From Agrobacterium genomosp. 13 str. CFBP 6927 (GTDB lineage Bacteria > Pseudomonadota > Alphaproteobacteria > Rhizobiales > Rhizobiaceae), in NCBI GenBank assembly GCA_900012615.1, contig LT009756.1:798263-844586 (forward strand): a stretch of DNA of 46,324 nt. Reading direction: 5' to 3'. Shown here piece by piece: positions 16,236 to 25,017 of the stretch (positions are counted from its first letter, which is position 1; each line of letters opens with the position of its first letter). The translations under genes were made by a program, and so were the position numbers. The notes under the pieces were generated by a model. It saw nothing but the letters and a program-made list of their open reading frames with translations, had not been told where the DNA came from and searched no databases.

Positions 16236-16271
16236 AAAAACCGCGGCGGGTTCTTAACCGCCGCGGTTTTT
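16236..16271. terminator. Rho-independent terminator after the aminotransferase
   Basis: CCGCGGCGG (16241-16249) pairs with CCGCCGCGG (16258-16266), flanked by AAAAA on the left and TTTTTA on the right, 20 bases after the stop. This is a classical intrinsic terminator that isolates the aminotransferase gene from the chemoreceptor gene. Confidence 0.9.
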
Positions 16272-16382
16272 ATTTTGGACCGGCGACATTATCCCTTGAA
16301 AATCCGGGGGTAAATTTAATCTAATTTTATAGAAGCACCCTGTAGCTTGCGGCATTACCGTTTTGGGCTATGGGGGCCGCCA

Positions 16383-18704
16383 ATGTCTTTCAGCATACGC
16401 AATATACTTGTGAGTTTTTTTCTGCTCGTCGGCGTGGCGCTTGCGGGTTTCGTGGGCAACGGCATGTGGCAGTCGGTGAACCGCGCCCGCACCTTTTCCG
16501 AAGTCGCGCAGCTCGTCTCGCTCGACAAGCTTCTTTTCAACGCATTGCTGAATTTCCGCAGCGAACGGGGCAACAGCGCCTCGGCCCTGACCGTCGACCC
16601 GGCGAAAACGGCCAATACCATCGCCAGCGTTCAGGCTTCGCGCCAGAAGGTGGACGCGGCCATGAGCGCCTTTCTCGAACAGTCCGCAGCGCTTGATCAG
16701 ACCGGGCTGCAGGCGCCGCTCAGCCGCGTGAAGGATATTTACAAGCAGTTTCTGGAACTGCGCAAAAAAGTCGATGCCAACGTCACCCTGCCGCTCGACC
16801 GCCGCGAAAGCGGTCTGGACAAGACCGTGCTGGCGCTCGGGGCTGATTTCCTGACAGCGCTTGAGGCGGGATCGACGGCGATGGAGGGCGAAGTCCGCTC
16901 GCTGGACCAGAGCCTGACCGGCCTCATTCAGTTGCGGTCCTACGGCTGGTCGGCACGCGCGCTCGGTGGCAGCGCCACCGTCATCATCAATGCGGTCGTG
17001 GCCCAGCAGCGTCCGCTGACGGCGCAGGAAACCCAGCAGCTCAACAATTTCGATGCCGGCGCAGCCTTTGCCTGGAAAGCCACCGGCGAACTCGTCGCGC
17101 ATCAATCGACGCCGCAATCGCTGAGGGACACCTATGCGGTTGCCGACAGGACCTATTTCAAGGGCGATTTCGTCACGCAGCGCGCAAAGCTGATTGACGA
17201 TCTGAACAATGGCCGCACCCCGGCCTTCACCATCGACACATGGCGCGATACGGTAACGGCAAGTCTCGATACGATCGCGAAAATCGCCTCCGAAGCGATG
17301 GATGTTCTCAACGCCAACGCTGAAAAGGCAAAACAGGACGCCTTTATCGGCTCCATGGTTTACCTCGCTGCCTTCATCTTCACGCTGGGCATCTGCATTC
17401 TCTGCCTCGGCGTCATCGTCGGCCGCGTCACCCGCCCGATCAGCCGCCTGACCAATGCGATGATGGAACTTGCCAACGGCAACCTCTCCATCGACGTGCC
17501 CGGCGCCAAACGCGGTGACGAAATCGGCGAGATGGCCCGTGCGGTGGAGATTTTCCGCGAGGCGGCCATTCGCAACCGCGAGCTGGAGACGCAGGCCGAC
17601 ACCAATCGCGAGAAGGCCGAGCGCGACCGTGTCGAATTGCAGCAGCGCGCCGAAGCCGAAGCCGAGGAGCGGTTGAGCCAGGCCACCGGTTCGCTGGCCG
17701 GCGGCCTTCGCCGTCTCGCCTCCGGCGACATGGTCTGCGAGATCGCCACGCCTTTCGCCCCGCAATTCGAGGCGCTGCGGCATGATTTCAACAGTTCCGT
17801 CGTTCAGCTGCGCGAGGCGCTGGCAAGCGTCGGCAACTCTGTCCACACGGTGAATGGCGGTGCGCACGAGGTTTCCTCTGCGTCTGACGATCTTTCCCGC
17901 CGCACCGAGCAGCAGGCCGCCTCTCTTGAAGAAACAGCCGCCGCTCTCGAAGAAATCACCGCCAATGTCTCGGCCACCTCGAAGCGGACCGGCGACGCGC
18001 GCGACACGGTAAGGGAAGCAAGGGCGAAGGCCGATCTCTCCGGCAAGGTGGTGCGTGATGCCGTCTCGGCCATGGAGCGTATCGAGCATTCCTCGCGCCA
18101 GATCGGCCAGATCATCGGCGTCATCGATGAGATTGCCTTCCAGACCAACCTTCTGGCGCTGAATGCCGGCGTCGAGGCGGCGCGGGCAGGTGATGCCGGC
18201 AAGGGCTTCGCGGTCGTGGCGCAGGAAGTGCGCGAACTGGCGCAGCGCTCCGCCAACGCGGCAAAGGAGATCAAGCAGCTCATCAACGCCTCTGCCATCG
18301 CCGTCAGCGAGGGCGTGAAGCTGGTCGCCGATACCGGCGTCGGCCTCTCCGAAATCGAGCAGCTGGTGCTGTCCGTCAATGCCCATATGGATGCCATCGC
18401 CACGGCGGCGCAGGAACAGTCCGCCGGTCTCGCCGAGGTGAATACCGCCGTCAACCATATGGATCAGGCCACGCAGCAGAACGCCGCCATGGTCGAGGAA
18501 ATGAACGCGGCCGGCGCAGGGCTGGCGCAGGAATGCGCCAATCTCCAGGCGCTGCTGGCACAGTTCCAGCTCGGCCAGCAGGCCTCCGCCCTGCATGAGA
18601 CTGCAAGGCAGATGCAGCGCGCCGCAAGCCCGGCTCGCGCGCCTGCCGCTCCCGCTCCGAAGGCCCGCCCGGTTGCCGCAGTGGCAATGCGGCGCTGGCC
18701 GTGA
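16383..18704 (+). CDS. Methyl-accepting chemotaxis protein
   Basis: A 773-residue inner-membrane chemoreceptor. Membrane helix 1 is about residues 7-28 ([17 protein letters not shown]), followed by a roughly 295-residue periplasmic helical sensor containing [10 protein letters not shown], reminiscent of NIT-type or helical-bundle sensors, and membrane helix 2 at about 325-347. HAMP follows at about 348-400, then a long coiled coil with methylation helices and the signalling hairpin centred on [20 protein letters not shown] (about 581-600). The tail is Ala/Pro-rich and lacks a CheR-binding pentapeptide. The ligand is unknown. I take ATG 16383 rather than 16347 because the former gives a compact signal anchor. 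Confidence 0.92.
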   Translation: MSFSIRNILVSFFLLVGVALAGFVGNGMWQSVNRARTFSEVAQLVSLDKLLFNALLNFRSERGNSASALTVDPAKTANTIASVQASRQKVDAAMSAFLEQSAALDQTGLQAPLSRVKDIYKQFLELRKKVDANVTLPLDRRESGLDKTVLALGADFLTALEAGSTAMEGEVRSLDQSLTGLIQLRSYGWSARALGGSATVIINAVVAQQRPLTAQETQQLNNFDAGAAFAWKATGELVAHQSTPQSLRDTYAVADRTYFKGDFVTQRAKLIDDLNNGRTPAFTIDTWRDTVTASLDTIAKIASEAMDVLNANAEKAKQDAFIGSMVYLAAFIFTLGICILCLGVIVGRVTRPISRLTNAMMELANGNLSIDVPGAKRGDEIGEMARAVEIFREAAIRNRELETQADTNREKAERDRVELQQRAEAEAEERLSQATGSLAGGLRRLASGDMVCEIATPFAPQFEALRHDFNSSVVQLREALASVGNSVHTVNGGAHEVSSASDDLSRRTEQQAASLEETAAALEEITANVSATSKRTGDARDTVREARAKADLSGKVVRDAVSAMERIEHSSRQIGQIIGVIDEIAFQTNLLALNAGVEAARAGDAGKGFAVVAQEVRELAQRSANAAKEIKQLINASAIAVSEGVKLVADTGVGLSEIEQLVLSVNAHMDAIATAAQEQSAGLAEVNTAVNHMDQATQQNAAMVEEMNAAGAGLAQECANLQALLAQFQLGQQASALHETARQMQRAASPARAPAAPAPKARPVAAVAMRRWP

Positions 18705-18774
18705 AGGGCGATGAGTGGACGGAGTTCTGAAGGCGATCCAGCGTTGGATATGGCAAGTAACCAGTATCCGCACT

Positions 18775-18891
18775 CCGTCACCCCGGACTTGATCCGGGGT
18801 CCAGTGCGGTCAAGTCCTTGATCGCGAAAGAGTCCTCTCACGGCGCAGACGCGCCGTGGCTGGATGCCGGATCTAGTCCGGCATGACGGAA
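18775..18891. repeat. Mosaic palindromic repeat, CCGGACTTGATCCGG type, core reversed
   Basis: Arms are CGTCACCCCGGACTTGATCC and a complement of CGTCATGCCGGACTAGATCC. The GGTCAAGTCCTTGATCG stem now precedes the CGGCGC...GCGCCG stem, the reverse of the order in the copies at 9989 and 25946. It lies between the chemoreceptor and LysR genes. Confidence 0.8.
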
Positions 18892-18943
18892 GAGAAGTGT
18901 CCCATCAACAGGCCGAGGCCCGCGTCCTCACCCGGCGCGGGCC

Positions 18944-19831
18944 TCATCGTTTCCGCAGGTCGGGCAAGGCAGCGGCAAGCGCCCTGAGCGGCGCAGTCAT
19001 GTGTTTGTCGCGCCTCAGCGCCAGCGCGATCCTGCGCTCCAGCGGCGGTTCGAGCGAGCGCCATTCAAGACCGGATGCCGCGCCCTCATGTTCCACGGCC
19101 ATGCGCGGCACGACGGCAAGACCTAGACCCGCGCCCGCCAGCTTCTTGATGGCCTCGACGCTGCCCAGCTCCATGGCAGGCTGCACGGTGCGGCCGCTCA
19201 TCGAAAACCATTGATCCACCAGCCTGCGGGTATTGCCGCCTTCGTAAAGCAGCAGCGGTCGCGTCGAAAGCGCCTCCGCATTCAGCACCGTTTCTTCAGG
19301 AACGGAGCCGTGTGGGAAAACCGCCACCAGTTCGTCGAGATGGATATCGCTGATATCGAGGCTGCGGCCGCTGGCGGGCAGGGCCACCACCGCCGCATCG
19401 ATCGTGTTGGCCTCCAGAAGCCGCAATATATCGTGGGTATTGCCGGTCTGCACGACGATGTCGATGCCGGGCATGGCCTGGCGGATCCTGCCCAGCACCG
19501 GCGGTAGAAGATAGATGCAGGCGGTGGCGCCCGTGCCGATGCGCAGGCGTCCCGTAACACCGCTGCGATGAGGTGCTACGGTATCGATGGCATGCGCCAC
19601 TTCTTCCGCAATCCGCCTCGCATGGATGAGAAAATCCCGGCCCGCCGCCGTTGGCTGCGCGCGCCTGCCGACCCTTTCGATCAGCCGCACGCCAAGCTGC
19701 TTTTCAAGCAGCCTTATGTGCAGGCTGATGGCCGGCTGCGTCAGCCCCGCCTTGTCGGCGGCGGCGGAAAAACTGCCGAGATCGGCCACATCCATGAAGC
19801 TGCGCACCTGTCGCAGATCGAGATCCATCAT
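18944..19831 (-). CDS. LysR family transcriptional regulator
   Basis: A 295-residue LysR regulator. The N-terminal winged helix is DLRQVRSFMDVADLGSFSAA (about residues 4-23) with AGLTQPAISLHIRLLEKQLG as recognition helix; the rest is a two-lobed effector-binding domain (about 90-295) with LRIGTGATACIYLLPPVL. The start at 19831/19828 is set by homology; the frame is open further upstream with unrelated sequence. It is divergent from the GNAT gene at 19928, and the gap contains a T-N11-A dyad, so autoregulation and control of that acetyltransferase are likely. Confidence 0.9.
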   Translation of the reverse strand: MMDLDLRQVRSFMDVADLGSFSAAADKAGLTQPAISLHIRLLEKQLGVRLIERVGRRAQPTAAGRDFLIHARRIAEEVAHAIDTVAPHRSGVTGRLRIGTGATACIYLLPPVLGRIRQAMPGIDIVVQTGNTHDILRLLEANTIDAAVVALPASGRSLDISDIHLDELVAVFPHGSVPEETVLNAEALSTRPLLLYEGGNTRRLVDQWFSMSGRTVQPAMELGSVEAIKKLAGAGLGLAVVPRMAVEHEGAASGLEWRSLEPPLERRIALALRRDKHMTAPLRALAAALPDLRKR

Positions 19832-19841
19832 CAAAGAAAAC

Positions 19842-19858
19842 CTTATCGTTTGTATAAG
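19842..19858. promoter_or_regulatory. LysR-type T-N11-A box
   Basis: CTTAT-N7-ATAAG forms a dyad matching the LysR consensus, in the 96-base gap between the divergent LysR and GNAT genes and 11 bases upstream of the LysR start. The assignment follows from position and consensus only. Confidence 0.6.
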
Positions 19859-19927
19859 ACAGATAATCTTTATTTTGGCTGCGCCGCAATGCACAATGAG
19901 GCCGTGAATGATCCGCAGGACAAGAGA

Positions 19928-20470
19928 ATGACCCTTCCCACCGTTTCCAGCCTTACCACCCGCCCCTGCGAAGAGGCGGATATCACAGCCATTACCGAAA
20001 TCTACCGGGATGCCGTGCTGCACGGCCGCGCCAGTTTCGAGATCGATCCGCCGACCGCGGAGGCGATGGCCGAGCGCCGCCGTCTTCTGGTCGCGGGCAA
20101 TTACCCCTATCTCGTCGGTGAGTTCGATGGAAAGATAGCCGGATATGCCTATGCCGGCGCCTATCGCGCACGCCCTGCCTATGGCGCGGCGGTCGAGGAT
20201 TCCGTTTATATCGATCCGGCGATGAAAGGCTTAGGCATCGGCCGCAAGCTCCTCGATGCGTTGATCGAGGAGGCGAGCGCCCGGGGCTTCCGGCAGATGA
20301 TTGCCGTCATCGGCGATTCGGCCAACGCCGCCTCGATCGGCGTGCACCGCGCCGCCGGTTTCGAGCATGTCGGCACCTTCAAATCCATCGGCTGGAAACA
20401 TGGCCAATGGCTGGACACGGTGCTGATGCAGCGTGCACTGGGCGAGGGCGATACCACGCCCCGTTTCTGA
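19928..20470 (+). CDS. GNAT acetyltransferase, phosphinothricin-acetyltransferase-like
   Basis: A 180-residue GCN5-related N-acetyltransferase of the Pat/MddA/YncA type, which acetylate phosphinothricin, methionine sulfoximine or similar amino-acid analogues with acetyl-CoA. Characteristic segments are ITAITEIYRDAVLHGRASFE, GYAYAGAYRARPAY, the acetyl-CoA loop MKGLGIGRKLLDAL and NAASIGVHRAAGFEHVGTF, ending with WLDTVLMQ. The ATG at 19928 is chosen over 19889 because family members begin near here. It is divergent from a LysR gene and converges, 4 bases apart, on a small exported-protein gene. Confidence 0.88.
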   Translation: MTLPTVSSLTTRPCEEADITAITEIYRDAVLHGRASFEIDPPTAEAMAERRRLLVAGNYPYLVGEFDGKIAGYAYAGAYRARPAYGAAVEDSVYIDPAMKGLGIGRKLLDALIEEASARGFRQMIAVIGDSANAASIGVHRAAGFEHVGTFKSIGWKHGQWLDTVLMQRALGEGDTTPRF

Positions 20471-20474
20471 GAAT

Positions 20475-20849
20475 TCAGGGCTTGGTGGAACCGGGAATTT
20501 CAACCTTCAGCGTATCGCCGGCAAGCTCGCTGCCCAGTTCCACGGCCTTGGTCTTCTTGTCGTAGACGCAGATATGGCTGACAGTCGCCTCTGCTCCCCC
20601 GTTCTGACCGGTTGACTTGGCCTTGCCGGTGATGATGGCGAGGCCGTAATTCTCGCTGCCGATCGGATCGACCACGGCCTTGGCGTCTTCGATCATGTCT
20701 TTGCCCGCGCCAAGGCACGCCGTCTGCACATCCGCCACGAATTCCTTCCACGCATCATCCGAAGATGCGGCGGCGGGCAGCGCCAGCGATGAGAAGGCGG
20801 CAACAAGGAGAAGCTTTGGGGTGATGGAGCGGATCAATGGGCGGGTCAT
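20475..20849 (-). CDS. Small exported protein of unknown function
   Basis: A 124-residue protein with a clear Sec signal peptide (LLLVAAFSSLALPAAASS, cleavage after about residue 29). The mature part has two cysteines (VQTACLGAG and VSHICVYDKK), which could form a disulfide, and an acidic helical start DDAWKEFVADVQ. I do not recognise a family. AGGAAGGAA is 6 bases before the ATG. It is convergent with the GNAT gene and divergent from sodB; the 220-base sodB gap is its upstream region. Confidence 0.8.
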   Translation of the reverse strand: MTRPLIRSITPKLLLVAAFSSLALPAAASSDDAWKEFVADVQTACLGAGKDMIEDAKAVVDPIGSENYGLAIITGKAKSTGQNGGAEATVSHICVYDKKTKAVELGSELAGDTLKVEIPGSTKP

Positions 20850-21004
20850 GGAATTTCCTTCCTGCAATTTCGGCAAAAGCGAACCGATAGGGTGGAAAAC
20901 GGTACGCCAGGGTTGTGAAACAAATGTGGTGGCGGCTTCACGGAGAGGAATTTTCTCTTTTGTCGGAACATTTTGATATTTCGCAGGTTGCCCAAACGGA
21001 GCTT

Positions 21005-21040
21005 CGCTCCTATGGTCCGCTCACACGGTTTCTAGGAGCG
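21005..21040 (+). promoter_or_regulatory. Inverted repeat upstream of sodB
   Basis: CGCTCCTA (21005-21012) and TAGGAGCG (21033-21040) form a perfect 8-bp stem, 30 bases before the sodB ATG. It may be a leader hairpin or an operator; the Shine-Dalgarno AAAAGGAG lies just after it. Confidence 0.45.
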
Positions 21041-21069
21041 GTAACCCGCTGCAAAAAGGAGTAAAAACC

Positions 21070-21672
21070 ATGGCCTTCGAACTTCCCGAACTCCCCTACG
21101 ACTACGACGCGCTTGCACCCTACATGTCGCGCGAGACGCTCGAGTTCCATCACGACAAGCACCACAAGGCATATGTCGACAACGGCAACAAGCTGGCTGC
21201 TGAAGCCGGTCTTTCCGACCTGTCGCTCGAAGAAGTCGTGAAGAAGTCCTTTGGCACCAATGCCGGCCTCTTCAACAACGCTGCCCAGCACTACAACCAC
21301 GTTCATTTCTGGAAGTGGATGAAGAAGGGCGGCGGCGGCAACAAGCTGCCGGGCAAGCTGGAGCAGGCATTCGCCTCCGATCTCGGCGGTTACGACAAGT
21401 TCAAGGCTGATTTCATCGCTGCCGGCACCACGCAGTTCGGCTCCGGCTGGGCATGGGTTTCCGTCAAGAACGGCAAGCTTGAAATCTCCAAGACCGCAAA
21501 CGGCGAAAACCCGCTGGTTCACGGTGCAGAGCCGATCCTCGGCGTCGACGTGTGGGAACACTCCTACTACATCGATTACCGCAACCTGCGTCCGAAGTAC
21601 CTCGAAGCCTTCGTCGACAGCCTCATCAACTGGGACTACGTCCTGGAGCGTTACGAAGCCGCCGCCAAGTAA
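21070..21672 (+). CDS. sodB: Iron superoxide dismutase
   Basis: A 200-residue Fe/Mn-family superoxide dismutase converting superoxide to peroxide and oxygen in the cytoplasm. Metal ligands are visible: H27 in FHHDKHH, H in QHYNHVHFW, and Asp and His in DVWEHSYYIDY. The family signature WEHSYYIDY and the spacing KADFIAAGTTQFGSGW fit the iron type; Fe/Mn discrimination from sequence alone is imperfect. There is no signal peptide. AAAAGGAG lies 9 bases upstream of the ATG. An intrinsic terminator follows 24 bases after the stop. Confidence 0.95.
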   Translation: MAFELPELPYDYDALAPYMSRETLEFHHDKHHKAYVDNGNKLAAEAGLSDLSLEEVVKKSFGTNAGLFNNAAQHYNHVHFWKWMKKGGGGNKLPGKLEQAFASDLGGYDKFKADFIAAGTTQFGSGWAWVSVKNGKLEISKTANGENPLVHGAEPILGVDVWEHSYYIDYRNLRPKYLEAFVDSLINWDYVLERYEAAAK

Positions 21673-21696
21673 GGCTTGCGGAACGGAATTTTTTGG

Positions 21697-21730
21697 AACA
21701 CCCGGCTTTCACGCCGGGTGTTTTGTTTTC
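21697..21730 (+). terminator. Rho-independent terminator of sodB
   Basis: AACACCCGGC (21697-21706) pairs with GCCGGGTGTT (21713-21722), followed by TTGTTTTC. It lies 24 bases beyond the sodB stop and before the metallophosphoesterase gene. Confidence 0.9.
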
Positions 21731-21817
21731 AGGGCCTGATACCTCCGGCCGGCCGCATCCGGCATCTTGCCCGGTTTGTCACAAGCCTGTCATCAGCCGG
21801 GTTTATCGCGGCGCATC

Positions 21818-22687
21818 ATGACTGAAAAAATCACACCTCTCTTCTCCTTCGGCATCGTCGCCGACCCCCAATATGCCGATGCCGATCCCCGCCCGGAAAT
21901 GGGCCGGTATTATGCCGAGAGCCCGAAGAAGCTCGCGCAGGCGATCGATGCCTTCAACCGCGAGGACCTGGCCTTCGTGGTGACGCTGGGCGACATCATC
22001 GACCGCGGATTTGAAAATTTCGACGCGATTCTCAGCGTTTACGATGGGCTCCGTCACCCTTCGGTCATGCTCCCGGGCAATCACGATTTTGCCGTTGCCG
22101 CCGAGCACTTGACGGCCATCCATGCCCGCCTCGGCATGTCTGCCCCCTGGCATGATTTCGCCATCGGCGCGATACGCTTCGTGGTGCTTGACGGCAACGA
22201 GGTAAGCCTCTTTGCCCCGCCTCCCGGCGATCCGCGCCGCGCGCTTGCCGAAGAGCGGCTGAAGCGCCTGCAGGAAGCGGGTGCGATCAACGCCCAGGAC
22301 TGGAATGCGTCGCTTAGCGACGGACAATTCGAATGGTTGCGGACCGTTCTGCAAAAGGCCGATGCGACGGGTGAAAAAGTCGTCGTTCTCTGCCATTATC
22401 CGCTCTATCCGGAAAACGCCCATAATATGTGGGACGCACCGCGCATCCTCGATCTTCTGGGCGCACACCCTTCGGTCATCGCATGGTTCAGCGGCCACAA
22501 TCACAATGGCAATTACGGCGTGCTGGGCAACACCCACTTCGTCAACTTCAAGGGCATGGTGGATACACCCGACCAGAACACCTTCGCCATCGCCGATGTC
22601 TTTGCCGAACGCATCGTCATTCGCGGCTTCGGGCGCGAAGAGGATCGGGTGCTGGAACATCTGCGGCAGAACGCTGCCGTAATTTGA
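21818..22687 (+). CDS. Metallophosphoesterase, ADP-ribose/CDP-alcohol diphosphatase-like
   Basis: A 289-residue calcineurin-like phosphoesterase. The five metal motifs are all present: DPQYAD (residues about 14-19), GDIIDRG, GNHDF, CHYPLYP and GHNHNGNYG. The DPQYAD opening and the ESPKKLAQAIDAFN spacing match the ADPRibase-Mn group, Mn-dependent enzymes that cleave ADP-ribose, CDP-choline and related diphosphates. It is cytoplasmic, with no signal peptide. The activity is predicted from family resemblance. The gene follows the sodB terminator, so it has its own promoter, and is bounded by a repeat at 22708. Confidence 0.88.
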   Translation: MTEKITPLFSFGIVADPQYADADPRPEMGRYYAESPKKLAQAIDAFNREDLAFVVTLGDIIDRGFENFDAILSVYDGLRHPSVMLPGNHDFAVAAEHLTAIHARLGMSAPWHDFAIGAIRFVVLDGNEVSLFAPPPGDPRRALAEERLKRLQEAGAINAQDWNASLSDGQFEWLRTVLQKADATGEKVVVLCHYPLYPENAHNMWDAPRILDLLGAHPSVIAWFSGHNHNGNYGVLGNTHFVNFKGMVDTPDQNTFAIADVFAERIVIRGFGREEDRVLEHLRQNAAVI

Positions 22688-22707
22688 AGCCAGCACACCT
22701 CTCTCGA

Positions 22708-22826
22708 CCCTCATTTCTGTGCTTGTCACAGGAATCCAGCCAGCCCAAGTCCCTGGGCTGAAAGGACCTCTCCTGCCGCGCAGACGCGCGTCGACTGGAT
22801 TCCTGTGACGAGCACAGGAATGAGGG
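22708..22826. repeat. Mosaic palindromic repeat, CCTGTG-arm type, core orientation A
   Basis: Arms are TTTCTGTGCTTGTCACAGG and its near-complement ending GGAATGAGGG. The core carries the AGCCCAAG...TGGGCT stem first and the GCAGACGC stem second. It follows 20 bases after the phosphoesterase stop. Confidence 0.8.
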
Positions 22827-22884
22827 CGGAGAGGGGTTCGCCGGCACGGAACGAAGGTTGCAAGACGTACTAAATCAGTTGCTT

Positions 22885-23616
22885 TTACGCGCCGGCTTCA
22901 TTCGTCGTGCGTTCTGACGTTATGTTGCCCGGCTGGTTGCTCTGCCAGCCGCTCATCCACAATTGCCGCAGCTTTTCGCCTTCCATCTTGAAAAAGCTGC
23001 CCGTGGTTTCGCAGGCGAGTACCCGGTCCGAGCGGAAGTTGCGGATTGCTTGCCGCAATTCGCACCAGGCGACGATATTGGTCGTTTCCGAATAATAGAT
23101 CACGGCGATGGGGCGGATTTGCCGCCGCGTCTCCGCGCCGGTTTCATCGCAATAGGTGAGATTCAGCCTCTCCTCGTCGCGCACTGCCCGCCTGACTGTT
23201 GAAAGGTCGATGCCGGCGGGCGCGGGGGCGATGCTGCCCCAGGCATGCAGGGCATTGGCGGAGAGCATCTTCGACAGGGGCTCGGGCAGGGATGTGGCGA
23301 TCTTGTCGCTGACCTTTTTCGCCGCCTGCCGCAATTCGGCATCCCCCGTGCGGGCGACCATGGCGAGCGCAAGCACGATTGCCTCGGTCTCTTCGATGGA
23401 AAACATCAGCGGCGGCAGGTTGAAGCCGGGGCGCAGGATATAACCGACGCCGCGTTCCCCTTCGATCGGCACACGCATGGTCTGAAGGGCGGCTATATCG
23501 CGATAGACCGAGCGCACCGTCACCTCCAGCGCCTCGGCAATCGTCTGCGCGGTGACAGGCCTGCGCGCCACCCGCAGAATCTGGATGATCTCGAACAGTC
23601 TCGACGCCTTGCGCAT
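22885..23616 (-). CDS. WYL-domain transcriptional regulator (YafY type)
   Basis: A 243-residue regulator with an N-terminal winged helix-turn-helix (LFEIIQILRVARRPVTA, EALEVTVRSVYRDIAALQ) and a C-terminal WYL domain (about 130-225), paralogous in layout to the regulator at 12903. A GTG at 23643 gives nine extra residues and is possible; ATG 23616 aligns better. It is divergent from a LysE exporter, and the gap contains a perfect 9-bp dyad that overlaps the upstream end of the longer form. Control of that exporter and of itself is the natural reading. Confidence 0.88.
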   Translation of the reverse strand: MRKASRLFEIIQILRVARRPVTAQTIAEALEVTVRSVYRDIAALQTMRVPIEGERGVGYILRPGFNLPPLMFSIEETEAIVLALAMVARTGDAELRQAAKKVSDKIATSLPEPLSKMLSANALHAWGSIAPAPAGIDLSTVRRAVRDEERLNLTYCDETGAETRRQIRPIAVIYYSETTNIVAWCELRQAIRNFRSDRVLACETTGSFFKMEGEKLRQLWMSGWQSNQPGNITSERTTNEAGA

Positions 23617-23644
23617 TGCCGTTTTTTCCGGTTGCTTCACCACG

Positions 23645-23668
23645 CAACTGACACAACGCTGTCAGTTG
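23645..23668. promoter_or_regulatory. Perfect dyad, likely WYL-regulator operator
   Basis: CAACTGACA (23645-23653) and TGTCAGTTG (23660-23668) form a perfect 9-bp inverted repeat with a 6-base centre, between the WYL gene and the LysE gene. The half-site AACTGACA also occurs by the other WYL regulator at 13608-13615. Confidence 0.7.
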
Positions 23669-23749
23669 GCTTTTCCTATAAACAGAAAAACACATTGAGA
23701 AACATATGCTTTCCCGAATGTGCCGCAAACTGTTTTGGGAGATACTGAC

Positions 23750-24379
23750 ATGAGTTACGCTGAAAATCTCTGGCTTTTCTTTCTGGTCCTGTTCGGCATC
23801 ATCATCCTGCCGGGCATGGACATGCTGTTCGTGCTGGCAAGCGCTTTGACGGGAGGCAAAAGAACCGGCCTTTCCGCCGCAAGCGGCATGAGCGCCGGCG
23901 GCATCGTGCATTCGCTTTACGGCGCCTTGGGCGTCGGCATGCTGGCCGCCTGGATGCCCTCGCTGTTCCTGCCGCTGCTGGTCTTCGGTGCGGCCTATAT
24001 GATCTGGATCGGCATCGGCCTGATGCGCAGCGCGATCGTCGTGAACGGCGATGAGGCGCAGGCGAGCGCTTCGGTCAAAAAAGCCTTCTGGCGGGCGGTG
24101 CTGACCTGCCTTTCCAATCCGAAGGCCTATCTGTTCATGATGGCGATCTATCCGCAATTCCTCAAACCGGCCTATGGCCCGATCTGGATGCAGGGGCTGG
24201 TGATGGGCGCGATGGTGGCGGTGACCCAGTTCACGGTCTACGGCGCGCTGGCGCTGACGGCGGATAAAAGCCGCGCATGGCTGGTTTCCTCGCCGGGTGC
24301 GACAATCTTCATCGGCCGCGCCGCCGGTTTCATGCTGATTGCCGCAGCCCTGCTGACGCTTTGGGAGGCCCTGTCCTAG
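23750..24379 (+). CDS. LysE/RhtB family exporter
   Basis: A 209-residue inner-membrane protein of the LysE/RhtB family with about six helices. The opening LFGIIILPGMDMLFVLASAL (residues 14-33) carries the family's PG-D motif; after a cytoplasmic loop come CLSNPKAYLFMMAIYPQF and a basic C-terminal loop. It should export an amino acid or related metabolite. It is divergent from a WYL regulator with an intervening operator dyad. The two LysE genes in the window (10214 and here) are only distantly similar, so they probably differ in substrate. Confidence 0.9.
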   Translation: MSYAENLWLFFLVLFGIIILPGMDMLFVLASALTGGKRTGLSAASGMSAGGIVHSLYGALGVGMLAAWMPSLFLPLLVFGAAYMIWIGIGLMRSAIVVNGDEAQASASVKKAFWRAVLTCLSNPKAYLFMMAIYPQFLKPAYGPIWMQGLVMGAMVAVTQFTVYGALALTADKSRAWLVSSPGATIFIGRAAGFMLIAAALLTLWEALS

Positions 24380-24498
24380 ACTTCTGTTTTCACGATAGAA
24401 TTCACCGCAATGTGACTTCTTTTCGCCATCCGGAAAGGGCATCCTCGCGCCGTTCCATCTAGCGTCCGGTGTCCCAGCCGGAATCAAGGAGAGAGTCT

Positions 24499-24933
24499 AT
24501 GAAATTGAAAACCATCGCGGCGGCCATGCTTTTCGGCTGTCTTTGCGCCGGAGCGGTCTATGCTGCCGGCGAAGTCGAAAAACGTGAAGGCATGATGAAG
24601 CAGATCGGCGGCTCCATGGGCGCGCTCGCCGCCATCTCCAAGGGTCAGAAGCCTTACGACGCTGACGTCGTGAAAGCCGCCGTGACGGCCATCAGCACCA
24701 ATGCCAAGGCTTTCCCCGACCAGTTCCCGCCCGGCAGCGAGGCCGGCAGTGCGGCCGCACCCGCCATCTGGGAAAATTTCGAGGACTTCAAGGCAAAGGC
24801 CGCCAAGCTGGGCGCGGATGCGGACACGGTTCTTGCCAATCTCCCCACCGATGAGGCAGGCGTCACCACCGCCATGAAGACACTCGGCGCCGATTGCGGC
24901 ACCTGCCATCAGACCTATCGTCTGAAGAAGTAA
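24499..24933 (+). CDS. Cytochrome c' (class II c-type cytochrome)
   Basis: A 144-residue exported four-helix-bundle c-type cytochrome. A Sec signal peptide runs to about residue 22 (AGAVYAAGEV). The heme-binding CGTCH is close to the C-terminus in DCGTCHQTYRLKK, which is the hallmark of class II cytochromes such as c'. KREGMMKQIGGSMGALAAI is the first helix. Such proteins bind NO or act in electron transfer in the periplasm; the role here is open. AAGGAGAG is 6 bases before the ATG. A terminator follows, then a diheme cytochrome gene. Confidence 0.9.
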   Translation: MKLKTIAAAMLFGCLCAGAVYAAGEVEKREGMMKQIGGSMGALAAISKGQKPYDADVVKAAVTAISTNAKAFPDQFPPGSEAGSAAAPAIWENFEDFKAKAAKLGADADTVLANLPTDEAGVTTAMKTLGADCGTCHQTYRLKK

Positions 24934-24942
24934 TCCTTTCAA

Positions 24943-24968
24943 AACGCCGCTTTCCAGCGGCGTTTTTC
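24943..24968 (+). terminator. Rho-independent terminator after cytochrome c'
   Basis: AACGCCGC (24943-24950) pairs with GCGGCGTT (24957-24964) around TTTCCA and is followed by TTTC; the AAAA on the left allows action in both directions. It lies just after the cytochrome c' stop. Confidence 0.85.
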
Positions 24969-25017
24969 AGGCCTGGAAAGACACCTGACCCGGTCAGGTG
25001 AGAGTGGGGAGAGGGGC

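Noticed and set aside
16368..18773. Open frame of about 800 codons opposite the chemoreceptor gene
   Set aside because: It is a GC-driven shadow: the translation is low-complexity in His/Gly/Arg, has no family resemblance and no ribosome-binding site, while the plus strand has a complete chemoreceptor.
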